Of a stretch of DNA of 64,000 bases, positions 53,479 to 62,130 are shown one piece after another. Both the position numbers and the translations under genes were made by a program. Position 1 is the stretch's first letter. Each line of letters opens with the position of its first letter. The notes under the pieces were generated by a model. It was not told the origin of the DNA. It searched no databases and saw nothing but the letters and a program-made list of their open reading frames with translations. Source of the stretch: Bradyrhizobium monzae (GTDB lineage Bacteria; Pseudomonadota; Alphaproteobacteria; Rhizobiales; Xanthobacteraceae); NCBI RefSeq assembly GCF_021458635.1, contig NZ_JAIRDQ010000009.1, positions 1 to 64,000 of the forward strand, given 5' to 3'.

Positions 53479-54974
53479 TGCTGGTGGGGACGACTTTTGA
53501 TGTGCCTGCGCGGTTCGCGGACCGGTTCTATCACAGGACGCGGCGCCGGCAGTGGCACCGGGCCGGCAATTGCGACAGTCTCGCCCTTCGCCGGGTTCTT
53601 CGGATCGGTCTGCGGAAACAGCTTTGCGATCTTCTCCGACGGCCGTGGATCCGGCACCGGCAGCCGCACGGCGCGCAGGCCGGGATCGAGGCTCTTCGGC
53701 ACCAGCATCACGAAATGCATGGGGTGGCGCAGCCGGCCCGAGACGCGGCCGGCATCCGCGCCCGCGCCAAAATAGAGATCCGCGCGGGCCGGCCCGATAA
53801 TGGCGGAGCCGGTATCCTGCGCGATCATGAGGCGATGGAACGGCGTCTTGGCGCGGTCGGACTCGATCGGCAGCTCGCCCTCGATGAAGAACGGCGTGCC
53901 GTAGACATGGAGCGATTTGTCCACCGCGATCGAGCGGCCCGCGGTCAGCGGGATGCCCTGCGCACCCACCGCCTCGTCCTTGTCGGACAGATTGACCTCA
54001 CGGAAGAAAATGTACGAGCGGTTCTGGCGCCGCAGCTCCTTGGCGCCGTCGGGGTTTTGGGCCATCCACTCCCTGATCTTCTGCATCGACATCTCTTCCT
54101 TCGGAATGATGCCGCGCTCGATCAGGACGCGCCCGACGGCGGTGTAGGGATAGCCGTTGTAGGAATCGTAGTTGAGTCGGAGGGTGCTGCCGTCGTCGAA
54201 CTTGATTCGCGCCGAGCCCTGGATCTGGGCGAACAGCAGATCGGTCGGGTCTTTCAGCCAGGCAACCTCCAGCCCGCGTCCGGCGATCTTGCCGTCTTCG
54301 ATCTCGCCACGATCGTAATAGGGCACGAGCTTGCGACGGCCGATCTTGCGGTAGACCGATCCCTTGTTGGGCAGGCTGACGGAGGCCTGATTGTAGCCGC
54401 GCACGAACAGGTTAGAGGGCCGGCGATAGACCGGAACGTTGTAGACTTCGGTCTGCGTACGCGATCCCTCCAGCACCGGCTCGTAATAGCCGGTGACGAA
54501 ACCGTCGGGCTCGCCGAGGCGCGAAATGCGCAGCGGCGAAAAATTGTCCTCGAAGAACGTCTTCGCCTGGGCGTCGTCGGCCTGCTCGAGCGATTTGGCG
54601 GCCCGGCACGGTTCGCCCAACGAGCCGCCCAGTGCCTTCTGGTCCGGAGCGCCGGTCTGCGCATTGATCGAGCGGCAGCTGCTGCGAAAGGTCTTGTAGG
54701 CCGCGAGATGATCGTCGTCGCTCCAGCCCTTCACGTCGGACCAGGCCAGCGGCAGATATTGCGCGCCGGGAATCTCGAACGGGAGAGGGAGCTGCGGGTA
54801 GGGAAGCGCGCGGGGGGGGATCGCAGCCAATTCGGGAAGGCGATGAGAATGGCTGCGGTAGTGGCGCCGCGCAGCCTCGGCGCCAAGCGAAAACGAAGCC
54901 AGCACGACGACACCTGCGCAAAGCGCCGTCGCGCTGTTCTTCAGGAAACTCTTAATTCGCGCTTCCGGTGCCAA
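53475..54974 (-). CDS. mltA: Membrane-bound lytic murein transglycosylase A
   Basis: A peptidoglycan-cleaving transglycosylase, 499 residues if translation starts at TTG 54974. Seen: MltA domain with FVTGYYEPVLEGSRTQTEVY, LFAQIQGSARIKFDDGSTLR, YNGYPYTAVGRVLIERG, and the 3D domain end MIAQDTGSAIIGPARADLYFG with the catalytic Asp. The N-terminus carries a signal peptide (NSATALCAGVVVLASFSLGAEA). No ATG precedes it; the TTG has a GGAAG ribosome-binding site 4 bases upstream and lies 23 bases inside the Tim44-like gene. Pro/Arg-rich C-tail. Confidence 0.9.
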   Translation of the reverse strand: MAPEARIKSFLKNSATALCAGVVVLASFSLGAEAARRHYRSHSHRLPELAAIPPRALPYPQLPLPFEIPGAQYLPLAWSDVKGWSDDDHLAAYKTFRSSCRSINAQTGAPDQKALGGSLGEPCRAAKSLEQADDAQAKTFFEDNFSPLRISRLGEPDGFVTGYYEPVLEGSRTQTEVYNVPVYRRPSNLFVRGYNQASVSLPNKGSVYRKIGRRKLVPYYDRGEIEDGKIAGRGLEVAWLKDPTDLLFAQIQGSARIKFDDGSTLRLNYDSYNGYPYTAVGRVLIERGIIPKEEMSMQKIREWMAQNPDGAKELRRQNRSYIFFREVNLSDKDEAVGAQGIPLTAGRSIAVDKSLHVYGTPFFIEGELPIESDRAKTPFHRLMIAQDTGSAIIGPARADLYFGAGADAGRVSGRLRHPMHFVMLVPKSLDPGLRAVRLPVPDPRPSEKIAKLFPQTDPKNPAKGETVAIAGPVPLPAPRPVIEPVREPRRHIKSRPHQQ

Positions 54975-55656
54975 CCAGCTTCCAGTTCGGATCGCGAGAG
55001 GTGATATCGCGGGCGAAAGTCCAGATGTCGGTAATGTCGGCGACCGTGTCGGCGCTGCCGTCGACGATGTTGCCGGCCTTGTCACGGGTGGCCGAGATCA
55101 TCTGGGAGACGAAGCGGATCGTGAGCTGGGCCACGCGATCGCGAAGTTCGGCGCCGACCAGCTCGGCCTTGTCGATCGAGACGAAGCGGGTCTCGGTCTT
55201 CTGCTCGTTCTTCTCGCGGTCCTTGATCGCGGCATCGAAGCTCTCATAGACCTCGGACGACAGGAGGTCGCGCAGCGCGCGGCGATCGCCGTTGGCGAAG
55301 GCCAGCACGATCATCTCATAGGCGCCGCGGGCGCCCGAGATGAAGTGGCGCGGATCGAAGGTGGAATCCTTGTCGACGATGGCATCGAGGCCCTGGGCGA
55401 GCGCAGTGCCCGGCTCGGTCAGGCCCTTCCAGCGGTCGGAGGGCGGGGTCGGCTCGACCGTCGGCGCCACCGGCGCCTGATCGATCACCTTGCCCGGCAT
55501 GGTCACGACGTTCTTGTCGGGGGCACCACCCAGCGCATTGCGAGCCGTGCGGTCGAACGGCGGCCGCTCGTTGCCGGTTCGCTGCCCCAGCACGCTGCGC
55601 AGCCGCAGGAAAATAAAGACCGCCAGCGCCAGGAAAATGATGGTGTAGATGTCCAC
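54952..55656 (-). CDS. Tim44/TimA family membrane protein
   Basis: A 234-residue protein with one N-terminal membrane helix (VDIYTIIFLALAVFIFLRLR), a Pro-rich linker and a C-terminal Tim44-like domain (about 85-230; GAYEMIVLAFANGDRRALRDLL, WTFARDITSRDPNWKLVGTG). Bacterial homologues (TimA in Caulobacter) are inner-membrane proteins that neighbour mltA and smr, as here. Role uncertain, perhaps protein translocation or envelope assembly. Start is GTG 55656, typical for this family. First of the Tim44-mltA-smr operon. Confidence 0.9.
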   Translation of the reverse strand: MDIYTIIFLALAVFIFLRLRSVLGQRTGNERPPFDRTARNALGGAPDKNVVTMPGKVIDQAPVAPTVEPTPPSDRWKGLTEPGTALAQGLDAIVDKDSTFDPRHFISGARGAYEMIVLAFANGDRRALRDLLSSEVYESFDAAIKDREKNEQKTETRFVSIDKAELVGAELRDRVAQLTIRFVSQMISATRDKAGNIVDGSADTVADITDIWTFARDITSRDPNWKLVGTGSAN

Positions 55657-56059
55657 GTGGTATTCGCTTTCTGGTCTTCTCGAGAAGGGGCCGTCGCCGG
55701 GAAAATCGATCCGGCCAGTAGACCGTTCCACACGGGAACGGCAAGTCTACTTCACCATTTTGGGTCCGCGCGTTACGTCCAGCGGATGTAGGCACGAAAT
55801 TTGGCCCGGCCAATGGCGCCATTTGGCACAGCACGGAGTGTAGCGCGTTTTATGCTTAAGGGGAAACCCGATCCTGCCCGGAAATCGCGCATCTTCAAGC
55901 GTTTAACGTGCGATTTCGGGTTCGGAGCGGGTCAAACGTCATAGTTGCGGGCGCGGCCCGGATCGACCCTCCGGAGCCGTTCGTCCTTGTGGAATGAGGC
56001 AGCCCTATGTTAGCCAACCGCCGCGAATTTCAGCCCAAATCGGGTAAGGAGACACTTCG
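55657..56059. promoter_or_regulatory. Divergent Tim44-like/secB intergenic region
   Basis: 403 bp with no gene. GAAATCGC (55881-55888) and GCGATTTC (55910-55917) form a perfect 8-bp stem with a 21-base loop. Otherwise no clear motif; it must hold the promoters of both operons. Confidence 0.4.
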
Positions 56060-56545
56060 ATGACCAACGGTAACGGCACCCCTCCCGAGGCGGCCCAGGC
56101 TCCCCAGCTCAACGTGCTGGCACAGTATACCAAGGACCTCTCGTTCGAAAATCCGAACGCGCCGACCTCGCTCCAGCCGCAGAACCAGGCGCCCCAGATC
56201 AACATCCAGATCAATGTCGGCGCCAACAACCTCAGCGAATCCGAGTTCGAGGTGACGTTGTCCGTCGAGGGCAAGGCCGAGAACGCGGGAAAAGTGATGT
56301 TCTCGTTCGAGCTCGCCTATGCCGGCGTGTTCCGGATCGTCAACGTGCCGAAGGAGAACCTGCATCCGCTGGTCATGATCGAGTGCCCGCGCCTGCTGTT
56401 CCCGTTCGCCCGCGAGATCATCGCAACCGCCGTGCGCGACGGCGGGTTCCCGCCGCTGATGCTGGACCCGGTCGATTTCGTCGGTCTCTATCGCCAGAAC
56501 ATGGAGCGGCAAATGGCCGCCGGTGGTCAGGCAGGCCAAGCCTAA
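56060..56545 (+). CDS. secB: Protein-export chaperone SecB
   Basis: A 161-residue tetrameric chaperone that keeps preproteins unfolded and hands them to SecA. Seen: LNVLAQYTKDLSFENPNAP, INIQINVGANNLSESEFEV, and LLFPFAREIIATAVRDGGFPP. ATG 56060 follows AAGGAGACACTTCG, a near-perfect ribosome-binding site. Convergent with dnaQ. Confidence 0.98.
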   Translation: MTNGNGTPPEAAQAPQLNVLAQYTKDLSFENPNAPTSLQPQNQAPQINIQINVGANNLSESEFEVTLSVEGKAENAGKVMFSFELAYAGVFRIVNVPKENLHPLVMIECPRLLFPFAREIIATAVRDGGFPPLMLDPVDFVGLYRQNMERQMAAGGQAGQA

Positions 56546-56567
56546 CGAACGGGTCTAACGAACGGGC

Positions 56568-57284
56568 CTAACCGGCAGGAGGCACGGCTGGAACGGGCAA
56601 AAACTCGTTCCAGATCGCCTTGTCGCCGAGCGTCGCGATGAAAGCCCGATGGGCTTCGCGCTCGGCGTCTGACACGCGCGGCGCGAGCGGCACCGACCGT
56701 TGCCGCCGCGGCGCGTCGCCAGCGGCGTTGACGCGAATGTCCTGGGCGTCCGACGCCAGCAGCAACTGCGACTGCCGCGCCCCGACCAGATCGACATAGA
56801 CTTCGGCAAGCAGTTCGGAATCGAGCAGCGCGCCGTGCTTGGTACGGTGTGAATTGTCGATCGAATAGCGCGAGCAGAGATCGTCGAGCCGGTTCGACAC
56901 ACCCGGATGCTTGCGCCGCGCCAAAAGCAACGTATCGACCAGCCGCTCGCGCGGGATCGCGGGACGCTTGATCCGGTCGAGCTCGGCATTGATGAAGCTG
57001 ATGTCGAACGAGGCGTTGTGGATCACCAGCGGCGCATCGCCGATGAATTCCAGAAACGCGTCGACGACCTCGTGGAATAGCGGCTTGGTCGACAGGAATT
57101 CGGCCGACAGCCCGTGCACGGCGAACGCTTCCGCCGGCATGTCCCTCTCAGGATTGATATAGACGTGATACGTCTGTCCCGTCGGCATGCGGTTGAGGAT
57201 CTCGACGCAGCCGATTTCGACCAGGCGATCGCCGCGGAGCGGATCGAGGCCGGTGGTTTCGGTATCGAGAACGATTTCACGCAT
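56568..57284 (-). CDS. dnaQ: DNA polymerase III epsilon subunit (proofreading)
   Basis: A 238-residue DEDDh 3'-5' exonuclease. Catalytic residues Asp7 and Glu9 (VLDTETTGLDP), then VIHNASFDISFINAEL and the H-x-x-x-x-D motif region HRTKHGALLDSELLAEVY. C-terminal tail binds the polymerase alpha subunit in the family. Convergent with secB; last gene of the minus-strand run ppsR-maf-coaE-dnaQ. Confidence 0.97.
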   Translation of the reverse strand: MREIVLDTETTGLDPLRGDRLVEIGCVEILNRMPTGQTYHVYINPERDMPAEAFAVHGLSAEFLSTKPLFHEVVDAFLEFIGDAPLVIHNASFDISFINAELDRIKRPAIPRERLVDTLLLARRKHPGVSNRLDDLCSRYSIDNSHRTKHGALLDSELLAEVYVDLVGARQSQLLLASDAQDIRVNAAGDAPRRQRSVPLAPRVSDAEREAHRAFIATLGDKAIWNEFLPVPAVPPAG

Positions 57285-57325
57285 GATTTTGAGGCGCCGT
57301 GCAAGAAGCCTTGTAAGTCGGCGAA

Positions 57326-57925
57326 TCAGGCTCGCCGCTGCGGCATCTTAACGACCTCGGCCAGGATGTGCGTGATTTGCGCGCGCACCGGCTCGAGTCC
57401 GTGCGAGGTATCCACGACGAAATCGGCCCGCTTGCGCTTTTCGGCATCAGGCGTCTGCTTGGCGATGATGGCGTCGAGTTTGTCTTCGTCCATTGTTCCC
57501 CGCGCCAGCACACGTTCGCGCTGGACTTCCGGCGAGGTCGAGACCACGACCACGGCATCGACCCGTTTCTCACCGCCGGTTTCAAACAACAGGGGAATAT
57601 CGAGGACCACGACCGGCGCCTTGGCGGCCTCCGCATCGGCAAAGAATTTTTGCCGTGAGGCCCCGAGCATGGGGTGGACGATCTGCTCGAGCTGCTTGAT
57701 CGCGGCGGGATCGTGCACCACGCGCGCGGACAGTTTCGGACGATCGACCTTGCCGTTCGCGGTGGTGCCGGGGAAGGCGGCTTCGATCGCGGGCGCGGCC
57801 TCGCCTTCATAGAGCTGATGGACGGCAGCATCGGCGTCGTAGACGGGAACGCCGGCCTCCGCGAACAATTTCGCGGTGGTGGATTTGCCCATTCCGATCG
57901 AGCCGGTCAGTCCGAGAATTCGCAT
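57326..57925 (-). CDS. coaE: Dephospho-CoA kinase
   Basis: A 199-residue P-loop kinase for the last step of CoA synthesis. Walker A GSIGMGKS (8-15), VYDADAAVHQLYEGEA, and VVVLDIPLLFETGGEKRVD. Normal length. 14 bp after maf. With coaA in this window, both the first and last CoA kinases are nearby but in separate operons. Confidence 0.96.
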   Translation of the reverse strand: MRILGLTGSIGMGKSTTAKLFAEAGVPVYDADAAVHQLYEGEAAPAIEAAFPGTTANGKVDRPKLSARVVHDPAAIKQLEQIVHPMLGASRQKFFADAEAAKAPVVVLDIPLLFETGGEKRVDAVVVVSTSPEVQRERVLARGTMDEDKLDAIIAKQTPDAEKRKRADFVVDTSHGLEPVRAQITHILAEVVKMPQRRA

Positions 57926-57939
57926 CAGCGCCCTATCAA

Positions 57940-58548
57940 TTACACGGCAATTAGCTGTTCGCGCCGCAGGAACGCAAGCAGCGGCAGCAGCGGCAGGCCG
58001 AGAATGGTGAAATGGTCACCCTCGATGCGCTCGAACAGATGGATACCGAGGCCTTCAAGCTGATAGGCGCCGACGCTGGTGGTGACGGCGTCGCCGGCGG
58101 CGTCGAGATAGGCTGAAAGCTCGGCTTCGCTCATCTGCAGCATGGTCATGCGGGCGACCGAGACGTCCTCGAAGACAATCTTACCGTCATGGGCCACCGC
58201 GACGGCGGAATTCAGCTCGTGCGTGCGGCCCGCAAGATCGCGCAACTGCGCCAGCGCCTGTGTACGACCCGTGGGCTTGTTGAAGAGGCGATCGCCGAGG
58301 GCCAGCGTCTGGTCCGCGCCAATCACATGGCTTCCGGGACGATTGGCCGAGACGGCCCTGGCTTTCTCGCGCGCCAGCAGCAGGCCGATTTCGCGCGGGT
58401 TTGAAAGTTTTGATGCGGCCTGAATGCCGCGCTCGTCGATGTCAGCAGTAATGGTCTCGAATTCGAGCCCGGCATTTCCCAGCAGCATTTTGCGTGCGCT
58501 GCTCTGCGAGGCCAGGATCAGGGGAGATGTGCCGCGCCAAAGACCCAT
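57940..58548 (-). CDS. maf: Maf family nucleotide pyrophosphatase
   Basis: A 202-residue Maf/YceF-type pyrophosphatase acting on noncanonical or pyrimidine nucleoside triphosphates. Seen: LILASQSSARKMLL (variant of AS-x-SPRR), VIGADQTLALG, NKPTGRTQALAQL and GAYQLEGLG. The two basic residues of SPRR are replaced here by A-R-K, so exact substrate class is unclear. Follows ppsR by 21 bp. Confidence 0.9.
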   Translation of the reverse strand: MGLWRGTSPLILASQSSARKMLLGNAGLEFETITADIDERGIQAASKLSNPREIGLLLAREKARAVSANRPGSHVIGADQTLALGDRLFNKPTGRTQALAQLRDLAGRTHELNSAVAVAHDGKIVFEDVSVARMTMLQMSEAELSAYLDAAGDAVTTSVGAYQLEGLGIHLFERIEGDHFTILGLPLLPLLAFLRREQLIAV

Positions 58549-58569
58549 TTTCGAAAACTATGCCCAAGA

Positions 58570-59409
58570 CTATTCAGAAGGCCGGTTGCGCTGGCGATCG
58601 CTATAGAGCTTCATGATCGCGGCCGCGGTTTCCTCGATCGAGCGCCGCGTGACGTCCAGCAGCGGCCAATCGTGCTTGGCGCTCAGCTTGCGCGCAAACG
58701 CGACTTCCTCGGTCACCGACTGCCTGTCGGTATAAGTGTCGCTGCCGGATTCGGCGCCCATCGAGAGCAGACGATTCTGACGGATCTGGATCAGGCGTTC
58801 CGGGGTTGCGTGCAGGCTCACCACCAGCGGCCGCGTTAGCGTCTCCAATTGCGACGGCACAGGAATGCCCGGCACCAGCGGCACGTTGGCAGTGCGGATG
58901 CCGCGATTGGCGAGATAGATCGACGTCGGCGTCTTCGAGGTGCGGGACACGCCGACCAGGACGACGTCGGCGTCCTCGAGCCCGTCGACGTGCTGACCGT
59001 CGTCATGGATCATCGTGTAGTTCAAGGCGTCGATGCGCTTGAAATATTCGGCATTGAGGACGTGCTGTGCGCCGACACGACCGGTCGTCGCAGCACCGAG
59101 GTAGGCTTCGAACAACTGCATCACCGGGCCGATGATCGAGAGGCTCGGCACGTTGATGTTCTTGCACTTGTCCTCGAGCCGGGAGACCAGATCCTTCTCC
59201 AGCAGCGTGAACAGCACGATGCCCGGCGCTTCCTCGATCTCGTCGAGCACGCGGTCGAGCTGCTTCTGGCTGCGCACCAGCGGATAGACATGCTCGACCG
59301 GCGTGACGTTCGCGTATTGCGCGGCAACGGCGCGCGCGACCGTGATCAGGGTCTCGCCGGTGGAATCGGAGACGAGGTGCAGATGGAAATAATTGTTCGA
59401 GGTCGGCAC
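58570..59409 (-). CDS. Pyruvate,phosphate dikinase regulatory protein (DUF299/PSRP)
   Basis: A 279-residue bifunctional kinase/phosphorylase that inactivates or reactivates pyruvate phosphate dikinase or PEP synthetase using ADP. Seen: FHLHLVSDSTGETL, the P-loop GVSRTSKTPTSIYLANRG, and NVPLVPGIPVPSQL. Start is GTG at 59409. Which dikinase it regulates is not in this window. Confidence 0.94.
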   Translation of the reverse strand: MPTSNNYFHLHLVSDSTGETLITVARAVAAQYANVTPVEHVYPLVRSQKQLDRVLDEIEEAPGIVLFTLLEKDLVSRLEDKCKNINVPSLSIIGPVMQLFEAYLGAATTGRVGAQHVLNAEYFKRIDALNYTMIHDDGQHVDGLEDADVVLVGVSRTSKTPTSIYLANRGIRTANVPLVPGIPVPSQLETLTRPLVVSLHATPERLIQIRQNRLLSMGAESGSDTYTDRQSVTEEVAFARKLSAKHDWPLLDVTRRSIEETAAAIMKLYSDRQRNRPSE

Positions 59410-59868
59410 AAAAACTCTTTGTATGGCGGCGGTGTGGTTTGTGGATTTCTGTGGACCTTAACCCCTCGGAAAGGGTTGCGCGACACCAGGGGCGGGACAA
59501 GTGCCAATTTTCTTCACAGCACTGCCCGTCAGAACAAGTCCGGTGGCCTGTCGAAAGAGAAACGGGATTGCGCCGACAAGCCTCTTGATAGGCTGCGGAT
59601 AGAAATGCGCAAGCCTTTGAGCCCGGACCATTTATCTGGTCGGACGGGAACCGTCGGGGACATGTTGATGGATGTGAACAAGCGTCTGCGAAGCGGCGGA
59701 CGGCATTGTGTGAGTCCAATCCACGGTCACTCAGACTCAAACCTTAAGAATCTAAGATTCTTTATTGGAGAAGGACGCTCCAGAGAGATATGTGTGCAGG
59801 TGAGACCTTAACGAGTTCTTACTATCCCCAGACAGCCGGAAGGCTGGACGCAAAGGTGGACGCCGGAC
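59410..59868. other. 459-bp intergenic region ppsR/hemJ
   Basis: No gene found on either strand. Holds a perfect AAGAATC-TAA-GATTCTT hairpin at 59746-59762 followed by TTATT. Otherwise unexceptional composition; promoters of the divergent flanking genes must be here. In several other rhizobia hemE is found at this place. Confidence 0.5.
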
Positions 59869-60303
59869 ATGTTTGAAGACGTCTACCTCTGGATCAAGGC
59901 GCTGCACGTGATCGCGGTCATCTCCTGGATGGCCGGCATGCTCTATCTGCCGCGGCTGTTCGTCTATCATTGCGAGGCCGAGGTCGGCTCGAAACAGTCC
60001 GAAACCTTCAAGGTGATGGAACGTCGCCTGCTCAAGGCGATCATCAACCCCGCCATGATCGTCACCTGGCTTGCCGGGCTCTACCTCGCCTGGGCCGGCC
60101 ACTGGTTCAGCTTCGGCTGGCTGCACGTAAAACTGGCACTGGTGCTGGCGATGTCTGCGGTCCACGGCTTTTTTTCCCGCTGGCTCAAGGACTTCGCCGC
60201 CGACCGGCGCCCGCACAGCCAGAAATTCTTCCGGATTATCAATGAGGTGCCGACCGTCCTGATGATCATCATTGTCATCATGGTGATCGTGAAGCCGTTC
60301 TAG
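59869..60303 (+). CDS. hemJ: Protoporphyrinogen IX oxidase HemJ
   Basis: A 144-residue inner-membrane protein with four helices, the HemJ-type protoporphyrinogen oxidase. Seen: LWIKALHVIAVISWMAGMLY with the conserved His and LPRLFVYH following it, ERRLLKAIINPAMI, and LHVKLALVLAMSAVHG. Normal length. Next gene is rho, 245 bp later, behind a promoter of its own. Confidence 0.92.
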   Translation: MFEDVYLWIKALHVIAVISWMAGMLYLPRLFVYHCEAEVGSKQSETFKVMERRLLKAIINPAMIVTWLAGLYLAWAGHWFSFGWLHVKLALVLAMSAVHGFFSRWLKDFAADRRPHSQKFFRIINEVPTVLMIIIVIMVIVKPF

Positions 60304-60336
60304 GCAGGAACGTGAACGATCGCTCAGCGCTTCGGC

Positions 60337-60365
60337 TTGCGGAGTGGAAAGCGATTTTCTATATT
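60337..60365 (+). promoter_or_regulatory. Candidate sigma-70 promoter of rho
   Basis: TTGCGG (60337-60342), 17-bp spacer, TATATT (60360-60365): close to consensus. It would give a rho leader of about 175 nucleotides, long enough for the Rho-dependent autoattenuation known for rho genes. Confidence 0.65.
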
Positions 60366-60548
60366 AGCGATATCCCACCCAACGCAGGCGGATGTGGTTG
60401 TGTCCGAGCTTTTTGAAGGCCGGACACCGCATCAGGTTTGAAGCCCCCACCGGCGCTCTCCTTGCCAGACCTGCGGACCTTACCTTCTCGCGTCCGCATT
60501 TCAGAGCCTCCTCGCACCCCTCCCAAGGTTACCCACAGGACCACCCCA

Positions 60549-61814
60549 ATGCGGGAAATTAAACTCCAGGACCTCAAGTCGAAGACGCCGGCCGAGCTTG
60601 TCTCGTTCGCGGAAGAAAACGGGGTCGAGAATGCCAGCACCATGCGCAAGCAGGAGCTGCTGTTTGCCATCCTCAAGCAGCTTGCACTCGCCGAAACCGA
60701 CATCGTCGGCGAGGGCGTCGTCGAGGTGCTGTCCGACGGCTTCGGCTTCCTCCGCTCGCCCGACGCGAATTATCTGCCGGGCCCGGACGACATCTACGTT
60801 TCGCCCTCGCAGATTCGCCGTTTCGGCCTGCGCACCGGCGACACCATCGAAGGCCACATTCGCAGCCCGAAAGAGGGCGAGCGCTATTTTGCGCTGCTGA
60901 AGGTCAACACGCTCAATTTCGAGGACCCGGAAAAGGCCAAGCACAAGGTCAATTTCGACAACCTCACGCCGCTGTTTCCGAATCAGCGTTTCCGCATGGA
61001 AATCGACGATCCGACGCGAAAAGACCTGTCAGCACGGGTGATCGACATCGTCGCACCGATCGGCAAGGGCCAGCGCGCGCTGATCGTCGCGCCACCACGC
61101 ACGGGTAAAACCGTGCTGATGCAGAACATCGCGCATTCGATCACGCATAATCATCCGGAATGCTATCTGATTGTGCTCCTGATCGACGAACGTCCGGAAG
61201 AAGTCACGGACATGCAGCGCTCGGTGAAGGGCGAGGTTGTGTCGTCGACCTTCGACGAACCGGCGGTGCGTCACGTCCAGGTCGCCGAGATGGTGATCGA
61301 GAAAGCCAAACGGCTCGTCGAGCACGGCCGCGACGTCGTCATTCTGCTCGATTCGATCACGCGTCTGGGCCGCGCCTACAACACCGTGGTGCCGTCATCC
61401 GGAAAGGTGCTGACCGGCGGTGTCGACGCCAACGCGCTGCAGCGCCCGAAACGCTTCTTCGGTGCCGCCCGCAACATCGAGGAGGGCGGCTCGCTGACCA
61501 TCATCGCGACTGCGCTGGTCGATACCGGCAGCCGCATGGACGAAGTCATCTTCGAAGAGTTCAAGGGCACCGGTAACTCGGAACTGATCCTCGACCGCAA
61601 GGTCTCGGACAAGCGGACGTTCCCGGCCATCGACATCTCGCGCTCCGGCACCCGCAAGGAGGAGCTCATCACCGATCCGCAGGTGCTGAAGAAGATGTAC
61701 GTGCTCCGCCGCATCCTGAACCCGATGGGGACCATGGACGCGATCGACTTCCTCCTCGACAAGCTGCGCTCGACCAAGAGCAATTCGGAGTTCTTCGACT
61801 CCATGAACACCTGA
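60549..61814 (+). CDS. rho: Transcription termination factor Rho
   Basis: A 421-residue hexameric RNA helicase. Seen: N-terminal Rho_N (IKLQDLKSKTPAELVSFAEE), RNA-binding cold-shock-like domain (GFGFLRSPDANYLPGPDDIYV blocks), Walker A APPRTGKT (about 180), Q-loop GTGNSELILDRK and R-loop region. ATG 60549 matches the family start; a longer upstream frame is not coding. Ends in a strong intrinsic terminator. Confidence 0.99.
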   Translation: MREIKLQDLKSKTPAELVSFAEENGVENASTMRKQELLFAILKQLALAETDIVGEGVVEVLSDGFGFLRSPDANYLPGPDDIYVSPSQIRRFGLRTGDTIEGHIRSPKEGERYFALLKVNTLNFEDPEKAKHKVNFDNLTPLFPNQRFRMEIDDPTRKDLSARVIDIVAPIGKGQRALIVAPPRTGKTVLMQNIAHSITHNHPECYLIVLLIDERPEEVTDMQRSVKGEVVSSTFDEPAVRHVQVAEMVIEKAKRLVEHGRDVVILLDSITRLGRAYNTVVPSSGKVLTGGVDANALQRPKRFFGAARNIEEGGSLTIIATALVDTGSRMDEVIFEEFKGTGNSELILDRKVSDKRTFPAIDISRSGTRKEELITDPQVLKKMYVLRRILNPMGTMDAIDFLLDKLRSTKSNSEFFDSMNT

Positions 61815-61837
61815 GCCAGGGTGCAGCAAGACTTTTG

Positions 61838-61863
61838 AGGGCGCCTTCGGGCGCCCTTTTTAT
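61838..61863 (+). terminator. Rho-independent terminator of rho
   Basis: AGGGCGCC-TTCG-GGCGCCCT stem-loop followed directly by TTTTTA: 8-bp GC-rich stem and tetraloop. 23 bases after the rho stop codon. Confidence 0.92.
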
Positions 61864-62130
61864 TTGTGCGGCTTTGCTGCGGGGAAAGCGCAGCATGGAG
61901 ATGGCCTCGCGTCGGAGCCGGATTTCCGGTAACTCGTTGGTATATCTATCTGATACTTGACATAGGCCGAGCCGGTTCAGGCCGATGGGAACGATTTCTG
62001 CAGCAAAAGGCTGCCGAGTTATATTGCAGTGCAATATAACTATTACTGCGGATTGGAACGCAGCAATGCCAGGTTACAACCGCCTCCGAGAGGCCGTTTG
62101 CCTTTTCCCCGCCAGCCGGACAAATAGGCC
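61864..62130. promoter_or_regulatory. Leader region of mnmE
   Basis: 267 bp between the rho terminator and mnmE with no gene. Holds an AT-rich stretch (61935-61970) including TTGACAT, and the 23-bp perfect palindrome at 62018-62040. Confidence 0.45.
62018..62040. promoter_or_regulatory. Perfect 23-bp palindrome upstream of mnmE
   Basis: GTTATATTGCA-G-TGCAATATAAC: 11-bp arms around one base, about 90 bp before the mnmE ATG. Too AT-rich in the stem for a terminator and with no loop, so an operator for a dimeric regulator is the best reading. The TGC-N3-GCA core is like that reported for PhaR-type regulators; identity is a guess. Confidence 0.6.

Noticed and set aside
59410..59868. A hidden hemE remnant between ppsR and hemJ
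   Set aside because: No frame on either strand shows HemE motifs; only short shadow frames exist.
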